A stretch of 64,000 bases of DNA from positions 8,432,001 through 8,496,000 of the forward strand of contig NZ_CP036274.1 of assembly GCF_007747655.1 (NCBI RefSeq), written 5' to 3'. Below the pieces are notes generated by a model, which was not told the origin of the DNA, did not search any database, and saw only the letters and a list, made by a program, of their open reading frames with translations. The stretch is from Anatilimnocola aggregata (lineage in GTDB: Bacteria; Planctomycetota; Planctomycetia; Pirellulales; Pirellulaceae). The position numbers were made by a program, and so were the translations under genes. Of this stretch, positions 26,273-34,155 are shown piece by piece; the first letter of the stretch is position 1; each line of letters begins with the position of its first letter.

Positions 26273-27223
26273 TTACGAAAAATAGATCCGTTCGGCCGTC
26301 TTGCGGAAAAGGTGCTCTTTGTCCCCCGCCGATAGCCCCGCACGATCGCGCAGCAGTGCAATCGAAGCTCCGTAGGTGTGTCCCTTCACCACCTGGTATG
26401 GCGCATCGCTGGCCCACATACAGCGGTCGGGGCCAAAGGCCGTTAGGACCTGACGAATCATCGGCAGCAAGTCTTCGTATGGCTCCTGCTTCTTACCGAG
26501 CGCGTAGTAAGCCGAAAGCTTCACGTTCACTCGTTTATGTTTGGCGAGTGCGAGCAGGTTCTTCAAATCGGCCGAGCGGATTTCACCATCGACGCCAATC
26601 CGCGCAAAGTGATCGATGACCACAGTCGTGTCCGGATGTTTCGCGCATATGGCATCTACACCGGGCAAGTCTTCGGGATTAATCAAGCAGCACATGGCCT
26701 GACCGGTTTCGGCTCCGGTACGCCACATCGCCGCCATGCCATCGCCACTGAGCCATTTCTCTTTGCGAAGCCACGACGTAATCCGAAAGCCGCGCACGCG
26801 CTTCTCCAGCAATGGGCGCATCTGCTGTGCGGGATTGGCCTGCGTATCGTCCAGCATGCCGGTCACGGCAAATGTGCCGGGCATACGCGCGGCACAATCA
26901 ATCAAGTAGCTATTGTCCCAGCTGTGATAGGTGTGATGCTGAATCAACACCACGCGGCCAACCCGTTCAGGGTGAGCCAGCTTGAGAAGTTCTTCGGGCG
27001 TGAAGCTCGGCGGATCGAGATCAGCCTTCGTTTTGCCACCTGCCAGCGGCCACTTGTCGGTATCGGGGGACCAGACGTGCGAGTGAGCATCAATCAGCGG
27101 ATGCTCACTGAACTTCTCATCAGCGATAGCACTCACCGGCAACGAACCGAGCATCGCGGCGCCTCCCGCTGCGGCCAAGGTACCAACGGCTTCGCGACGC
27201 GAAATTCGGGCAGGAGTGAACAT
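26273..27223 (-). CDS. Exported amidohydrolase-family protein (Amidohydro_2)
   Basis: 316 aa. A Tat leader (ISRREAVGTLAAAGGAAMLGS) precedes a TIM-barrel hydrolase: metal-binding LIDAHSHVWSP, VVLIQHHTYHSWD, VVIDHFARIG and the terminal Asp in CMWASDAPYQV. This is the 2-pyrone-4,6-dicarboxylate-lactonase-like branch. It probably hydrolyses a lactone or amide in the periplasm; the substrate is not deducible. It follows the DUF1080 gene after three bases, so both are cotranscribed and may act on the same carbohydrate-related substrate (inference). Confidence 0.9.
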   Translation of the reverse strand: MFTPARISRREAVGTLAAAGGAAMLGSLPVSAIADEKFSEHPLIDAHSHVWSPDTDKWPLAGGKTKADLDPPSFTPEELLKLAHPERVGRVVLIQHHTYHSWDNSYLIDCAARMPGTFAVTGMLDDTQANPAQQMRPLLEKRVRGFRITSWLRKEKWLSGDGMAAMWRTGAETGQAMCCLINPEDLPGVDAICAKHPDTTVVIDHFARIGVDGEIRSADLKNLLALAKHKRVNVKLSAYYALGKKQEPYEDLLPMIRQVLTAFGPDRCMWASDAPYQVVKGHTYGASIALLRDRAGLSAGDKEHLFRKTAERIYFS

Positions 27224-27226
27224 GTT

Positions 27227-28033
27227 CTATTCCGTCTTTAGTAGTTTGAGTTCGACTTTGCGGAACTCAATCGGGTGACTTTCCGATTGCAGCGAAATGC
27301 TGCCGCCGCTCAGTTGCTTGGTCCCTGCCTTCTCAGCGAGCATTTTCGCATGGGCGTCGCGCTCGTCGAGTTGCGGCTCGGTGTAGCTGAGCACCGTCTT
27401 ATCATTGATCTTGTGCAGAATCGCTTTATTCCCCAACACTCTGATTTCGACCGTCACCCACTGATCACCGTGAAACGTCTCGGAGGTCGAGTTCGTGCAG
27501 TGCCGCGTTACAAGTTCCCCCTTCATCACTACGTTCGTTCCAGGCGTACAAAGGTTGGCGTTGGTCCGCGGATCTTTGCCGTTGCCGCCGAGCAATTGCA
27601 CTTCGATCGACGCGGGAAAATCCTGATCCTTGCTCATGGTCTCCGGCATTTCGCCGTGAATCATCGCGCCGCTGTTCCGCACCGCCCACCCCGGTCCGCC
27701 GGCACATTGCTGGCCGACAAAACGATACTCCAGCCGCAACACATAGTTCGAAAACGGCGTTTTGTAAAACAAGTGACCGAACGTCTCGTTGAACTTGTCG
27801 TACTTGTCGTAGCTTACTTTCAGCAGGCCGTCTTCCACGCGAAACGTATCGTTCCAGTTCTCGCCCAATTCGTGGTAACGAATCTTCGGCGTCCACCCTT
27901 CCAGGTTCTTGCCGTTGAACAGCTGAATCCATTCGCCCGTCTCTTCGATCTTCTTTTCCTGCGCTAGTGCAGTGAACGTGCAGGCACACAACAGCAGAGC
28001 AACCAAGCTGAACAACGAACGCCGTACCAACAT
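27227..28033 (-). CDS. DUF1080 (3-keto-disaccharide hydrolase domain) exported protein
   Basis: 268 aa. Signal peptide LFSLVALLLCACTFTALAQ, then the DUF1080 start GEWIQLFNGKNLEGWTPKIR and the family's SNYVLRLEYRF, VRNSGAMIHGE, ASIEVQLLGG, VTVEIRVLGNKAIL and GGSISLQSESHPIEFRKVEL blocks. DUF1080 is a concanavalin-like beta-sandwich; some members hydrolyse 3-keto-disaccharides. A clear AGGTGA lies before the ATG at 28033. It is the first gene of a two-gene operon with the amidohydrolase. Confidence 0.92.
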   Translation of the reverse strand: MLVRRSLFSLVALLLCACTFTALAQEKKIEETGEWIQLFNGKNLEGWTPKIRYHELGENWNDTFRVEDGLLKVSYDKYDKFNETFGHLFYKTPFSNYVLRLEYRFVGQQCAGGPGWAVRNSGAMIHGEMPETMSKDQDFPASIEVQLLGGNGKDPRTNANLCTPGTNVVMKGELVTRHCTNSTSETFHGDQWVTVEIRVLGNKAILHKINDKTVLSYTEPQLDERDAHAKMLAEKAGTKQLSGGSISLQSESHPIEFRKVELKLLKTE

Positions 28034-28136
28034 GCTTCACCTATCGCGAAAAACTAATTCAGGGGGAGAGACTTTGTCGCCAGCACTTCACCATAACTTG
28101 CCTCAGTAAGTTCCGTCTACTGCCGACCGCCCGCGC

Positions 28137-29387
28137 TCAAACCTCTTCCAGTGCCCGCAGCAGCCGGTCGACTTCGCCAGTCGTGTTGTAATGGACGAGC
28201 CCGATGCGGAGCATCCCTGCAGGTTCGCGGCCGAGCGTTTCGCTCAACTGCAGTGCGTAATAGTTGCCGTGCCACGAGAAGATACCGTAGCGACCCAACC
28301 GCTCGGCCAACTCCGCCGAGTTGTAGCGATCGTGCGTGATCGATACCGTCGCGACGCGCTTGTCGAATTGAGTCGGGTTGGTGATCCCCCAGACCTTGAT
28401 CTCGCTGATCTGCGACAGCCCGTGCATTAACCGCTCGCACATCTTTCGTTCGTATTCTTCAATGGCTTCATAGGCTTCGCGCAAGGCCGCGCGGCGATCG
28501 AGCGTATCGCTGCCGGCCACCATGTGCCCCAGATCGGCCAGATAATCGATGCACCCAAGCACCCCCGCGAGCGATTCATGGCTCTGCGTCCCGGTCATCC
28601 ATTTGCCGGGCAGCGTGTCGGGCGCGGGACGAACTTTATAAGCAGTCAGCTTCTGGAGCAATTCGCGCTTACCCCACATCAGTCCCGTGTGCGGACCAAA
28701 AAACTTGTAGGCGGAACAAGCGAGAAAATCACCCCCCAGCGCTTGCACGTCGATCAGCCGATGCGGCGCATAATGGACCGCATCGAGAAACACCAGCGCT
28801 CCAGCTTGATGAGCCCACGAGGAAATGTCCCGCACCGGGTTCACGCCACCGGTCGCGTTGCTGGCACACCCGACGGCAACGAGCTTCGTGCGCGAGTTAA
28901 TCGTTTGGCGAAACTGTTCCAGGTCGAGCGTACAGTCGTCGTGCTTCAGCCCGATGTAGTGAACCGTCGCGCCGGCGTCTTTGGCCGCCAGCACCCACGG
29001 AGTGACGTTGGCATCGTGATCCAAACGCGTGACGATAATCTCGTCGCCGGGCTTCCACGTTTTCGCTAACGCCCGCGAGAGCGCGAACGTCAGCGAGGTC
29101 ATGTTCTGACCAAAGTAGATCGTTTCGGGATCGTCGGCACCGAGAAAATCAGCAGCCGCCCGCTGGACTTCGTCGAGCAGGCGGTCACTATCGCGGGCCG
29201 TGGCAAACAGCCCGCCATGATTGGCGTTGTTGTGGGCCAGGTAATTGCCGATGGCATCGATCACGCGCTGCGGCACCTGCGTCCCCGCTGGGCCATCCAG
29301 AAACATTGCGGGCAAATCGCCCACCCGCCGCGAAAGGGCCGGAAACTGCCGCCGACAATGTTCTACGACTTCTGGATTGAATTTCAT
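28137..29387 (-). CDS. Cysteine-desulfurase-like class V aminotransferase
   Basis: 416 aa. PLP enzyme of the SufS/NifS-like branch: FLDGPAGTQVPQRVIDAI at the N-terminus, ITRLDHDANVTPWVL near the cofactor, LVAVGCASNATGGVNPV, VFLDAVHYAPH, and the PLP-binding Lys in ACSAYKFFGPHTG. It lacks the neighbours of an Isc or Suf cluster, so it may serve a different carbon-sulfur or amino-acid reaction; this subgroup is usually annotated only as cysteine desulfurase-like. GAGAG lies before the ATG. It reads away from the 9-mer array, which begins 371 bp upstream. Confidence 0.92.
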   Translation of the reverse strand: MKFNPEVVEHCRRQFPALSRRVGDLPAMFLDGPAGTQVPQRVIDAIGNYLAHNNANHGGLFATARDSDRLLDEVQRAAADFLGADDPETIYFGQNMTSLTFALSRALAKTWKPGDEIIVTRLDHDANVTPWVLAAKDAGATVHYIGLKHDDCTLDLEQFRQTINSRTKLVAVGCASNATGGVNPVRDISSWAHQAGALVFLDAVHYAPHRLIDVQALGGDFLACSAYKFFGPHTGLMWGKRELLQKLTAYKVRPAPDTLPGKWMTGTQSHESLAGVLGCIDYLADLGHMVAGSDTLDRRAALREAYEAIEEYERKMCERLMHGLSQISEIKVWGITNPTQFDKRVATVSITHDRYNSAELAERLGRYGIFSWHGNYYALQLSETLGREPAGMLRIGLVHYNTTGEVDRLLRALEEV

Positions 29388-29758
29388 GGCTGCTCTCGCG
29401 GGGGGCCGTATTCGGTGGGAAGGTCCAGCGTCGCATATCGCGGCATCGTCGCCAACAATTTACCGGCAGATCGTCCGGCACGCGACGCGTTTTGAGCAAC
29501 CAACCCGCTTGTCCCCGTTGCCAGCCACGACACTCGCCAGCGGTGGCACCATCGCAGCCACCGGTTTATCAACACCCCCCTTTTGCGTGCATCGCAGTTA
29601 AGCCATTTCGTGGCAACGAATTGCGTCTAACTTTGCGAACCTGAATTCATCCTATTTGTTGATAAACCTCCGCGGTGCGTTTCCCGGCGACTAGTGAATT
29701 CCCCAGACGGCCAAGAAACAGTTCCTAGCGACGGCGCGCACAATTCCCGCCGCGCACC
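29388..29758. other. Intergenic region of 371 bp before the 9-mer array
   Basis: No gene. It must hold the promoter of the 29387 gene, contains an 11-bp inverted pair (29563-29573 and 29658-29668) and a degenerate array unit, CAAGAAACAGT, at 29712-29722. Confidence 0.5.
29563..29668. repeat. Inverted repeat pair GGTTTATCAAC/GTTGATAAACC
   Basis: Perfect 11-bp arms at 29563-29573 and 29658-29668 enclose 84 bases. No open reading frame or transposase lies inside. It could be the ends of a small non-autonomous element or a pair of binding sites. Confidence 0.5.
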
Positions 29759-31060
29759 CAAGACAGTCAAGACAGTCAAGACAGTCAAGACAGTCAAGAC
29801 AGTCAAGACAGTCAAGACAGTCAAGACAGTCAAGACAGTCAAGACAGTCAAGACAGTCAAGACAGTCAAAGACAGTCAAGACAGTCAAGACAGTCAAGAC
29901 AGTCAAGACAGTCAAGACAGTCAAGACAGTCAAGACAGTCAAGACAGTCAAGACAGTCAAGACAGTCAAGACAGTCAAGACAGTCAAGACAGTCAAGACA
30001 GTCAAGACAGTCAAGACAGTCAAGACAGTCAAGACAGTCAAGACAGTCAAGACAGTCAAGACAGTCAAGACAGTCAAGACAGTCAAGACAGTCAAGACAG
30101 TCAAGACAGTCAAGACAGTCAAGACAGTCAAGACAGTCAAGACAGTCAAGACAGTCAAGACAGTCAAGACAGTCAAGACAGTCCAAGACAGTCAAGACAG
30201 TCAAGACAGTCAAGACAGTCAAGACAGTCAAGACAGTCAAGACAGTCAAGACAGTCAAGACAGTCAAGACAGTCAAGACAGTCAAGACAGTCAAGACAGT
30301 CAAGACAGTCAAGACAGTCAAGACAGTCAAGACAGTCAAGACAGTCAAGACAGTCAAGACAGTCAAGACAGTCAAGACAGTCAAGACAGTCAAGACAGTC
30401 AAGACAGTCAAGACAGTCAAGACAGTCAAGACAGTCAAGACAGTCAAGACAGTCAAGACAGTCAAGACAGTCAAGACAGTCAAGACAGTCAAGACAGTCA
30501 AGACAGTCAAGACAGTCAAGACAGTCAAGACAGTCAAGACAGTCAAGACAGTCGACCAAGACAGTCAAGACAGTCAAGACAGTCAAGACAGTCAAGACAG
30601 TCAAGACAGTCAAGACAGTCAAGACAGTCAAGACAGTCAAGACAGTCAAGACAGTCAAGACAGTCAAGACAGTCAAGACAGTCAAGACAGTCAAGACAGT
30701 CAAGACAGTCAAGACAGTCAAGACAGTCAAGACAGTCAAGACAGTCAAGACAGTCAAGACAGTCAAGACAGTCAAGACAGTCAAGACAGTCAAGACAGTC
30801 AAGACAGTCAAGACAGTCAAGACAGTCAAGACAGTCAAGACAGTCAAGACAGTCAAGACAGTCAAGACAGTCAAGACAGTCAAGACAGTCAAGACAGTCA
30901 AGACAGTCAAGACAGTCAAGACAGTCAAGACAGTCAAGACAGTCAAGACAGTCAAGACAGTCAAGACAGTCAAGACAGTCAAGACAGTCAAGACAGTCAA
31001 GACAGTCAAGACAGTCAAGACAGTCAAGACAGTCAAGACAGTCAAGACAGTCAAGACAGT
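29759..31060. repeat. 144-copy tandem array of the 9-mer CAAGACAGT
   Basis: 1302 bases. By counting, the array has 12 perfect units (29759-29866), a unit with an extra A (29867-29876), 34 perfect units (29877-30182), a unit with an extra C (30183-30192), 40 units (30193-30552), an inserted CGAC (30553-30556) and 56 units (30557-31060). No base substitution was seen. Five of six frames are open through it because the unit length is a multiple of three; only the minus frame CTG TCT TGA is closed. The complementary strand repeats TTGACTGTC, which contains a -35-like TTGACT every nine bases. The array is noncoding in all likelihood, since its insertions of 1, 1 and 4 bases ignore any frame. Confidence 0.97.
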
Positions 31061-31148
31061 CAAGATAATTATGAACACTTACTGACTACTTGTCAAGTAA
31101 GTGCTGTGGAAATTTTGGCGTGCTGTTTTGGAACGTGCTGCCAACTTG

Positions 31149-31754
31149 CTACTTACCCTTCGTCCTCAATTGCACGCCTTCCAGCGCCAGCAGCTTTTGT
31201 TTCACATCAATTCCTTGCGGGCAAGAGAAGCCGCCGAGATTGCCGCCCGAAGCGACGACGCGATGGCAGGGAATAATGAGTGGGAAGCGATTGGTCCGCA
31301 TCACGCTGCCGACTGCGCGGGCGGCACCCGGGGCACCCACGGCCGCGGCTAATTCACCATAGCTGCGAACCTGACCGCGTGGAATCTGGCGACATGCCTC
31401 TTGCACTTTCTGTTGAAACGCCGTGCGCGACGGCCACTGCAGCGGCACTTTGCCCCAGTCGACTTGCTTGCCTTGCGAGAAGCGCTGAATCTGCCCGCTC
31501 AGTTGTTTGATCCATTTGGGTGCTTCGTCCGCCTCGACGGGCTCCGTCGTGCCGCGCTGGGCTGCTGCTGCCGGCGACGCATGCCCAAACGAGATCAGTG
31601 TGAGCGCGTCCCCTTGCCAACTGACCAGAATCCAACCCAGTTCCGTCGAAAACACAGTGCAGCGTTCCGGCTCAACCGCGGGCTGTGCATTCCGCTTGAT
31701 CTGCCTGGCATTCTGCTTGCTGCCTCTCGCCGGACGAGACTTCAACAACGTCAT
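31149..31754 (-). CDS. ogt: Methylated-DNA--protein-cysteine methyltransferase
   Basis: 201 aa from the ATG at 31754, chosen because GAGGAGAGG sits six bases upstream; the frame is open to 31805. The acceptor Cys163 lies in the invariant PCHRV, preceded by [11 protein letters not shown] (helix-turn-helix DNA binding) and the [20 protein letters not shown] stretch. The enzyme transfers O6-alkyl groups from guanine (or O4 from thymine) to itself in a suicide reaction. The N-terminal half is poorly conserved and includes a basic stretch. Its 3' end lies 89 bases from the 9-mer array. It may be the last gene of the minus-strand run from 33585. Confidence 0.93.
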   Translation of the reverse strand: MTLLKSRPARGSKQNARQIKRNAQPAVEPERCTVFSTELGWILVSWQGDALTLISFGHASPAAAAQRGTTEPVEADEAPKWIKQLSGQIQRFSQGKQVDWGKVPLQWPSRTAFQQKVQEACRQIPRGQVRSYGELAAAVGAPGAARAVGSVMRTNRFPLIIPCHRVVASGGNLGGFSCPQGIDVKQKLLALEGVQLRTKGK

Positions 31755-31759
31755 CGGAA

Positions 31760-31768
31760 CCTCTCCTC
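31760..31768 (-). promoter_or_regulatory. Strong ribosome binding site of ogt
   Basis: GAGGAGAGG with a short spacer to the ATG at 31754. It decides the start over the longer open frame to 31805. Confidence 0.75.
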
Positions 31769-31827
31769 GTGCCTCGAACGAACTTCGCTCACCAGCATTC
31801 AGCATAGCGAATCATTGGTCGGCTGCC

Positions 31828-32244
31828 TTACTCCGCCCGTCTCCGCTGCGAGCGATTCTCAAACTCCGTCCAGTAGGCAGCGGCTACGGCAAACAGGTCG
31901 TCGATCGTAATTGCGCGGCCGCTATCGAGCGCCAGCGAAAAACCTGATGCCTGCACTTGCAACGTACCGCCGTTGCAGACAACGGTCGTCGGTTCGTCGG
32001 CACTCAGAATCTCGGGCTCAGCGGCCGCTATAGCAACCAGGTCGGTGAGGACTTCGTTGGTTTCCCACACCAGATAACTCAGCGCTGTGCAGCCGTGCAG
32101 TGTTAGCAGAATGCACTCGCCCGGGTCAGGAAATCGCTTGCGCAGGTAGCCAATGGCGACAGCAAATCGAACGTCCCCAGGAATACTCCCCGTCAGGCTG
32201 ACGATGGGACCATCGTGAAGGACGTTCCAGATGTCTGCATTCAT
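31828..32244 (-). CDS. Hypothetical protein, unknown family
   Basis: 138 aa (MNADIWNVLHDGPIVSLTG...). It appears to be a soluble alpha/beta protein with no signal peptide, membrane helix or known motif. Its ATG overlaps the TGA of the upstream membrane-protein gene (ATGA), so the two are translationally coupled and probably work together. The C-terminus is basic (ENRSQRRRAE). Confidence 0.7.
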   Translation of the reverse strand: MNADIWNVLHDGPIVSLTGSIPGDVRFAVAIGYLRKRFPDPGECILLTLHGCTALSYLVWETNEVLTDLVAIAAAEPEILSADEPTTVVCNGGTLQVQASGFSLALDSGRAITIDDLFAVAAAYWTEFENRSQRRRAE

Positions 32245-33008
32245 GACTGTCTCTCAGGACGATTGGCAGACCACCAAGCCAGCAACTTCGGATTGATTTG
32301 TCGCCAGAACAGGCCATGGTACGAAGGCCTGCTCATTGCCCAAGCGATCACACCCGCGGTCACTACCAATGAGATTGCCGCCGTAATAACCCAGGAGGGA
32401 CGGCCAAAAGTGATGGTGGCGTAGGTAAGCGAAGTAAACACGACTCCCCACATCAGCTCCAAGTTGCGAGCAATGCGAAAGGTGTTGCAGAACAGAAAAA
32501 AGTGCGCGACGACGAACGCGATTACAAATCCGATTTGCCAAACAATCGAACCCAGTAATATTGCGCCGAGCAGGCTGATGGCGATGACCAGCCCATCCGT
32601 CAGCGAAACCCGAAATCCGGGCCGGAATTGTGGTTCAGGCGTCACTGGCGGTGGCGGTTGAACTATCCCCGCTGGAAAGCAGAACACGCGAACCGCCGCG
32701 ACTACGCAAGCAATCGAGCCGACGACCCACAGTACAAAGAACGTTTGCCAGTCTGCAACCCACTCGAGCACATCGGGGTCGGTCGACGAAACCGTCTGAA
32801 ATGCGTTCCACGGGCTAAACAAGATTGCAATTACAACCAGCAGTACGAAAGCAATTCCCACCGCAATCCGTGAGTGCGCGAACCAGCCGGTCACCACCGC
32901 AACCGCAGCAATCAACAGGCCGCCATAGGCCAATGCGATCGCAATCAACTCGGCAGCTTCCGCCAACCCGGCCATTCCAAGGGGGAGTGCCATGTCAAGA
33001 TTCGCCAC
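32241..33008 (-). CDS. Multi-spanning membrane protein, unknown function
   Basis: 255 aa from a GTG at 33008 (an ATG five codons later, at 32993, is equally possible). About seven hydrophobic segments are visible: AELIAIALAYGGLLIAAVAVV, IAVGIAFVLLVVIAILF, FFVLWVVGSIACVVAAV, LVIAISLLGAILLGSIVW, IGFVIAFVVAHFFLFC, MWGVVFTSLTYATITFG and WVITAAISLVVTAGVIAWAM. A Pro-rich loop (VQPPPPVTPEP) separates the halves. No family was recognised. It lies 28 bases after the SUKH gene and overlaps the next gene, so an operon is likely. Confidence 0.75.
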   Translation of the reverse strand: MANLDMALPLGMAGLAEAAELIAIALAYGGLLIAAVAVVTGWFAHSRIAVGIAFVLLVVIAILFSPWNAFQTVSSTDPDVLEWVADWQTFFVLWVVGSIACVVAAVRVFCFPAGIVQPPPPVTPEPQFRPGFRVSLTDGLVIAISLLGAILLGSIVWQIGFVIAFVVAHFFLFCNTFRIARNLELMWGVVFTSLTYATITFGRPSWVITAAISLVVTAGVIAWAMSRPSYHGLFWRQINPKLLAWWSANRPERQS

Positions 33009-33036
33009 GAAGGAACTGCATTAAATCACCGTGAAC

Positions 33037-33585
33037 CTAGCTTGGATTTTTCGGTATAAACGGCATTCTTCCCGGACGAATCAGAAAATCGAAATGCTCC
33101 ACCATTCGATCAGTTCGCGTCAGTAGCGAAAGCAGGAATCTAGTGCAGGGCTGCTCAAACTGAAAATACTCCGGAGTACGATCCAAAGCGTAGACCGTTG
33201 GCCATTGATCAGGGTGACCAGTCGTCTGCCAGCACATGTATCCGCCGTTCGTCTGACCACCCCATATTAGGAGACCATTGGGTTCGGGCCAAACGGGATA
33301 CGGATTGTCTTCCGGATCGGTCCATGGCCATTCGCGAAGGGATTTCAAAAACAGATCCTGCTCGTCGAACCACCAAAGAGCATCCTCGGTAGAGTGCGGA
33401 TTGAGAATCCAAAACTCTTCACTCCAGGTACCGCTGCCGTAGGTATCGATCAAGAGTTTGAAATCAGTTGGAAGCCTCATTCCAAGTCGTCCCTCGATGA
33501 CTTCCAACTGATCGTGCGATCCACAGTTAACGGGTACTGCAGGAGGCTTTACCAAGGACAAGAGTTGCTCGTAGGCGTTAGACAT
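33037..33585 (-). CDS. SMI1/KNR4 (SUKH) family protein
   Basis: 182 aa. The SUKH core is visible as LEVIEGRLGMRLPTDFKLLIDTYGSGTW near the N-terminus (quoted in part), then LLIWGGQTNGGYMCW and VYALDRTPEYFQF. SUKH proteins are often immunity proteins that neutralise nuclease toxins of polymorphic toxin systems, but many are stand-alone. No toxin gene with a recognisable nuclease domain is next to it; downstream are a membrane protein and an unknown protein. It is soluble and cytoplasmic. The family call rests on the LPxDFKxLxxxYG pattern. Confidence 0.8.
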   Translation of the reverse strand: MSNAYEQLLSLVKPPAVPVNCGSHDQLEVIEGRLGMRLPTDFKLLIDTYGSGTWSEEFWILNPHSTEDALWWFDEQDLFLKSLREWPWTDPEDNPYPVWPEPNGLLIWGGQTNGGYMCWQTTGHPDQWPTVYALDRTPEYFQFEQPCTRFLLSLLTRTDRMVEHFDFLIRPGRMPFIPKNPS

Positions 33586-33700
33586 ATGCTACCGTCTTAG
33601 TTTGAAGTGGCGCTCCATCATTCCTCCCTGGCAGGACGTGCAAGTCTGGCTTGCTCACTACCTCGGGCGATGCCCAAGACGTGTTTATTGTCACTCCTTT

Positions 33701-33750
33701 GATGCTAATACGGCTAGTCTCTGATGATGCTAATACGGCTAGTCCCTGAA
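33701..33750. repeat. 25-bp tandem duplication
   Basis: Two copies beginning GATGCTAATACGGCTAGTC at 33701 and 33726; the copies differ only in their last bases. Confidence 0.8.
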
Positions 33751-33886
33751 ATCCGCCCCGCGAAATACTCCTCCCGGTTGTAACGAATCTATCTCTTGAG
33801 CGTTCTAACGTCACCTGCTGGTGTGCGGCATTGGAGCTGCGCAAGGGGCGAATGCAATCGCAATTTCGTTACCTTTTACAAAGTCG

Positions 33887-34099
33887 TTACGACCAATTCG
33901 AGCCTCTTAGAACAAATGGGTAACGTAGATCGTCTAACATATCGCCAGTGATGCGCGCGGGCCGGTTATACGGCCAGGCACATCGCGGGCGGTAGCAACG
34001 GCCCTTGGCTGGCGTAAGCTTGTCGGTCAGCTGGCAGGGGTCAATCTCGTCGCAAGTCATTCGTTCGCAGTCAGCCAGCAGTCGAATCGCCCGGGTCAT
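33887..34099 (-). CDS. Doubtful small Cys-rich protein
   Basis: 70 aa (MTRAIRLLADCERMTCDEID...) with five Cys spaced C-x4-C-x5-C-x12-C-x3-C. A GAGG lies six bases before the ATG, which is the only positive evidence for translation. No family was recognised, and chance opening in GC-rich DNA is a real alternative. Confidence 0.22.
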   Translation of the reverse strand: MTRAIRLLADCERMTCDEIDPCQLTDKLTPAKGRCYRPRCAWPYNRPARITGDMLDDLRYPFVLRGSNWS

Positions 34100-34155
34100 C
34101 GGCTGCCTCAGCGGGTTCCCGCCGCGTACCGGTTCACCACACAGGAACTGATCTG

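Larger units (their letters stand above)
33586..34155. other. Intergenic region of 570 bp
   Basis: It holds a 25-bp tandem duplication and one doubtful small Cys-rich frame (33887-34099). Otherwise nothing recognisable was seen. The composition is more A/T-rich around 33840-33910 than in the neighbouring genes. Confidence 0.5.

Noticed and set aside
29563-29668. Insertion sequence
   Set aside because: Inverted ends enclose only 84 bases and no transposase gene exists anywhere in the window.
29759-31060. CRISPR array
   Set aside because: The unit is 9 bases and contiguous, with no spacers and no cas genes.
29694-31085. 463-aa plus-strand frame and several minus frames over the 9-mer array
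   Set aside because: Open only because the repeat unit is nine bases without a stop in five frames; indels ignore frame.
33578-33844. 88-aa minus-strand frame upstream of the SUKH gene
   Set aside because: Overlaps the SUKH start, contains the 25-bp duplication and has no motif.
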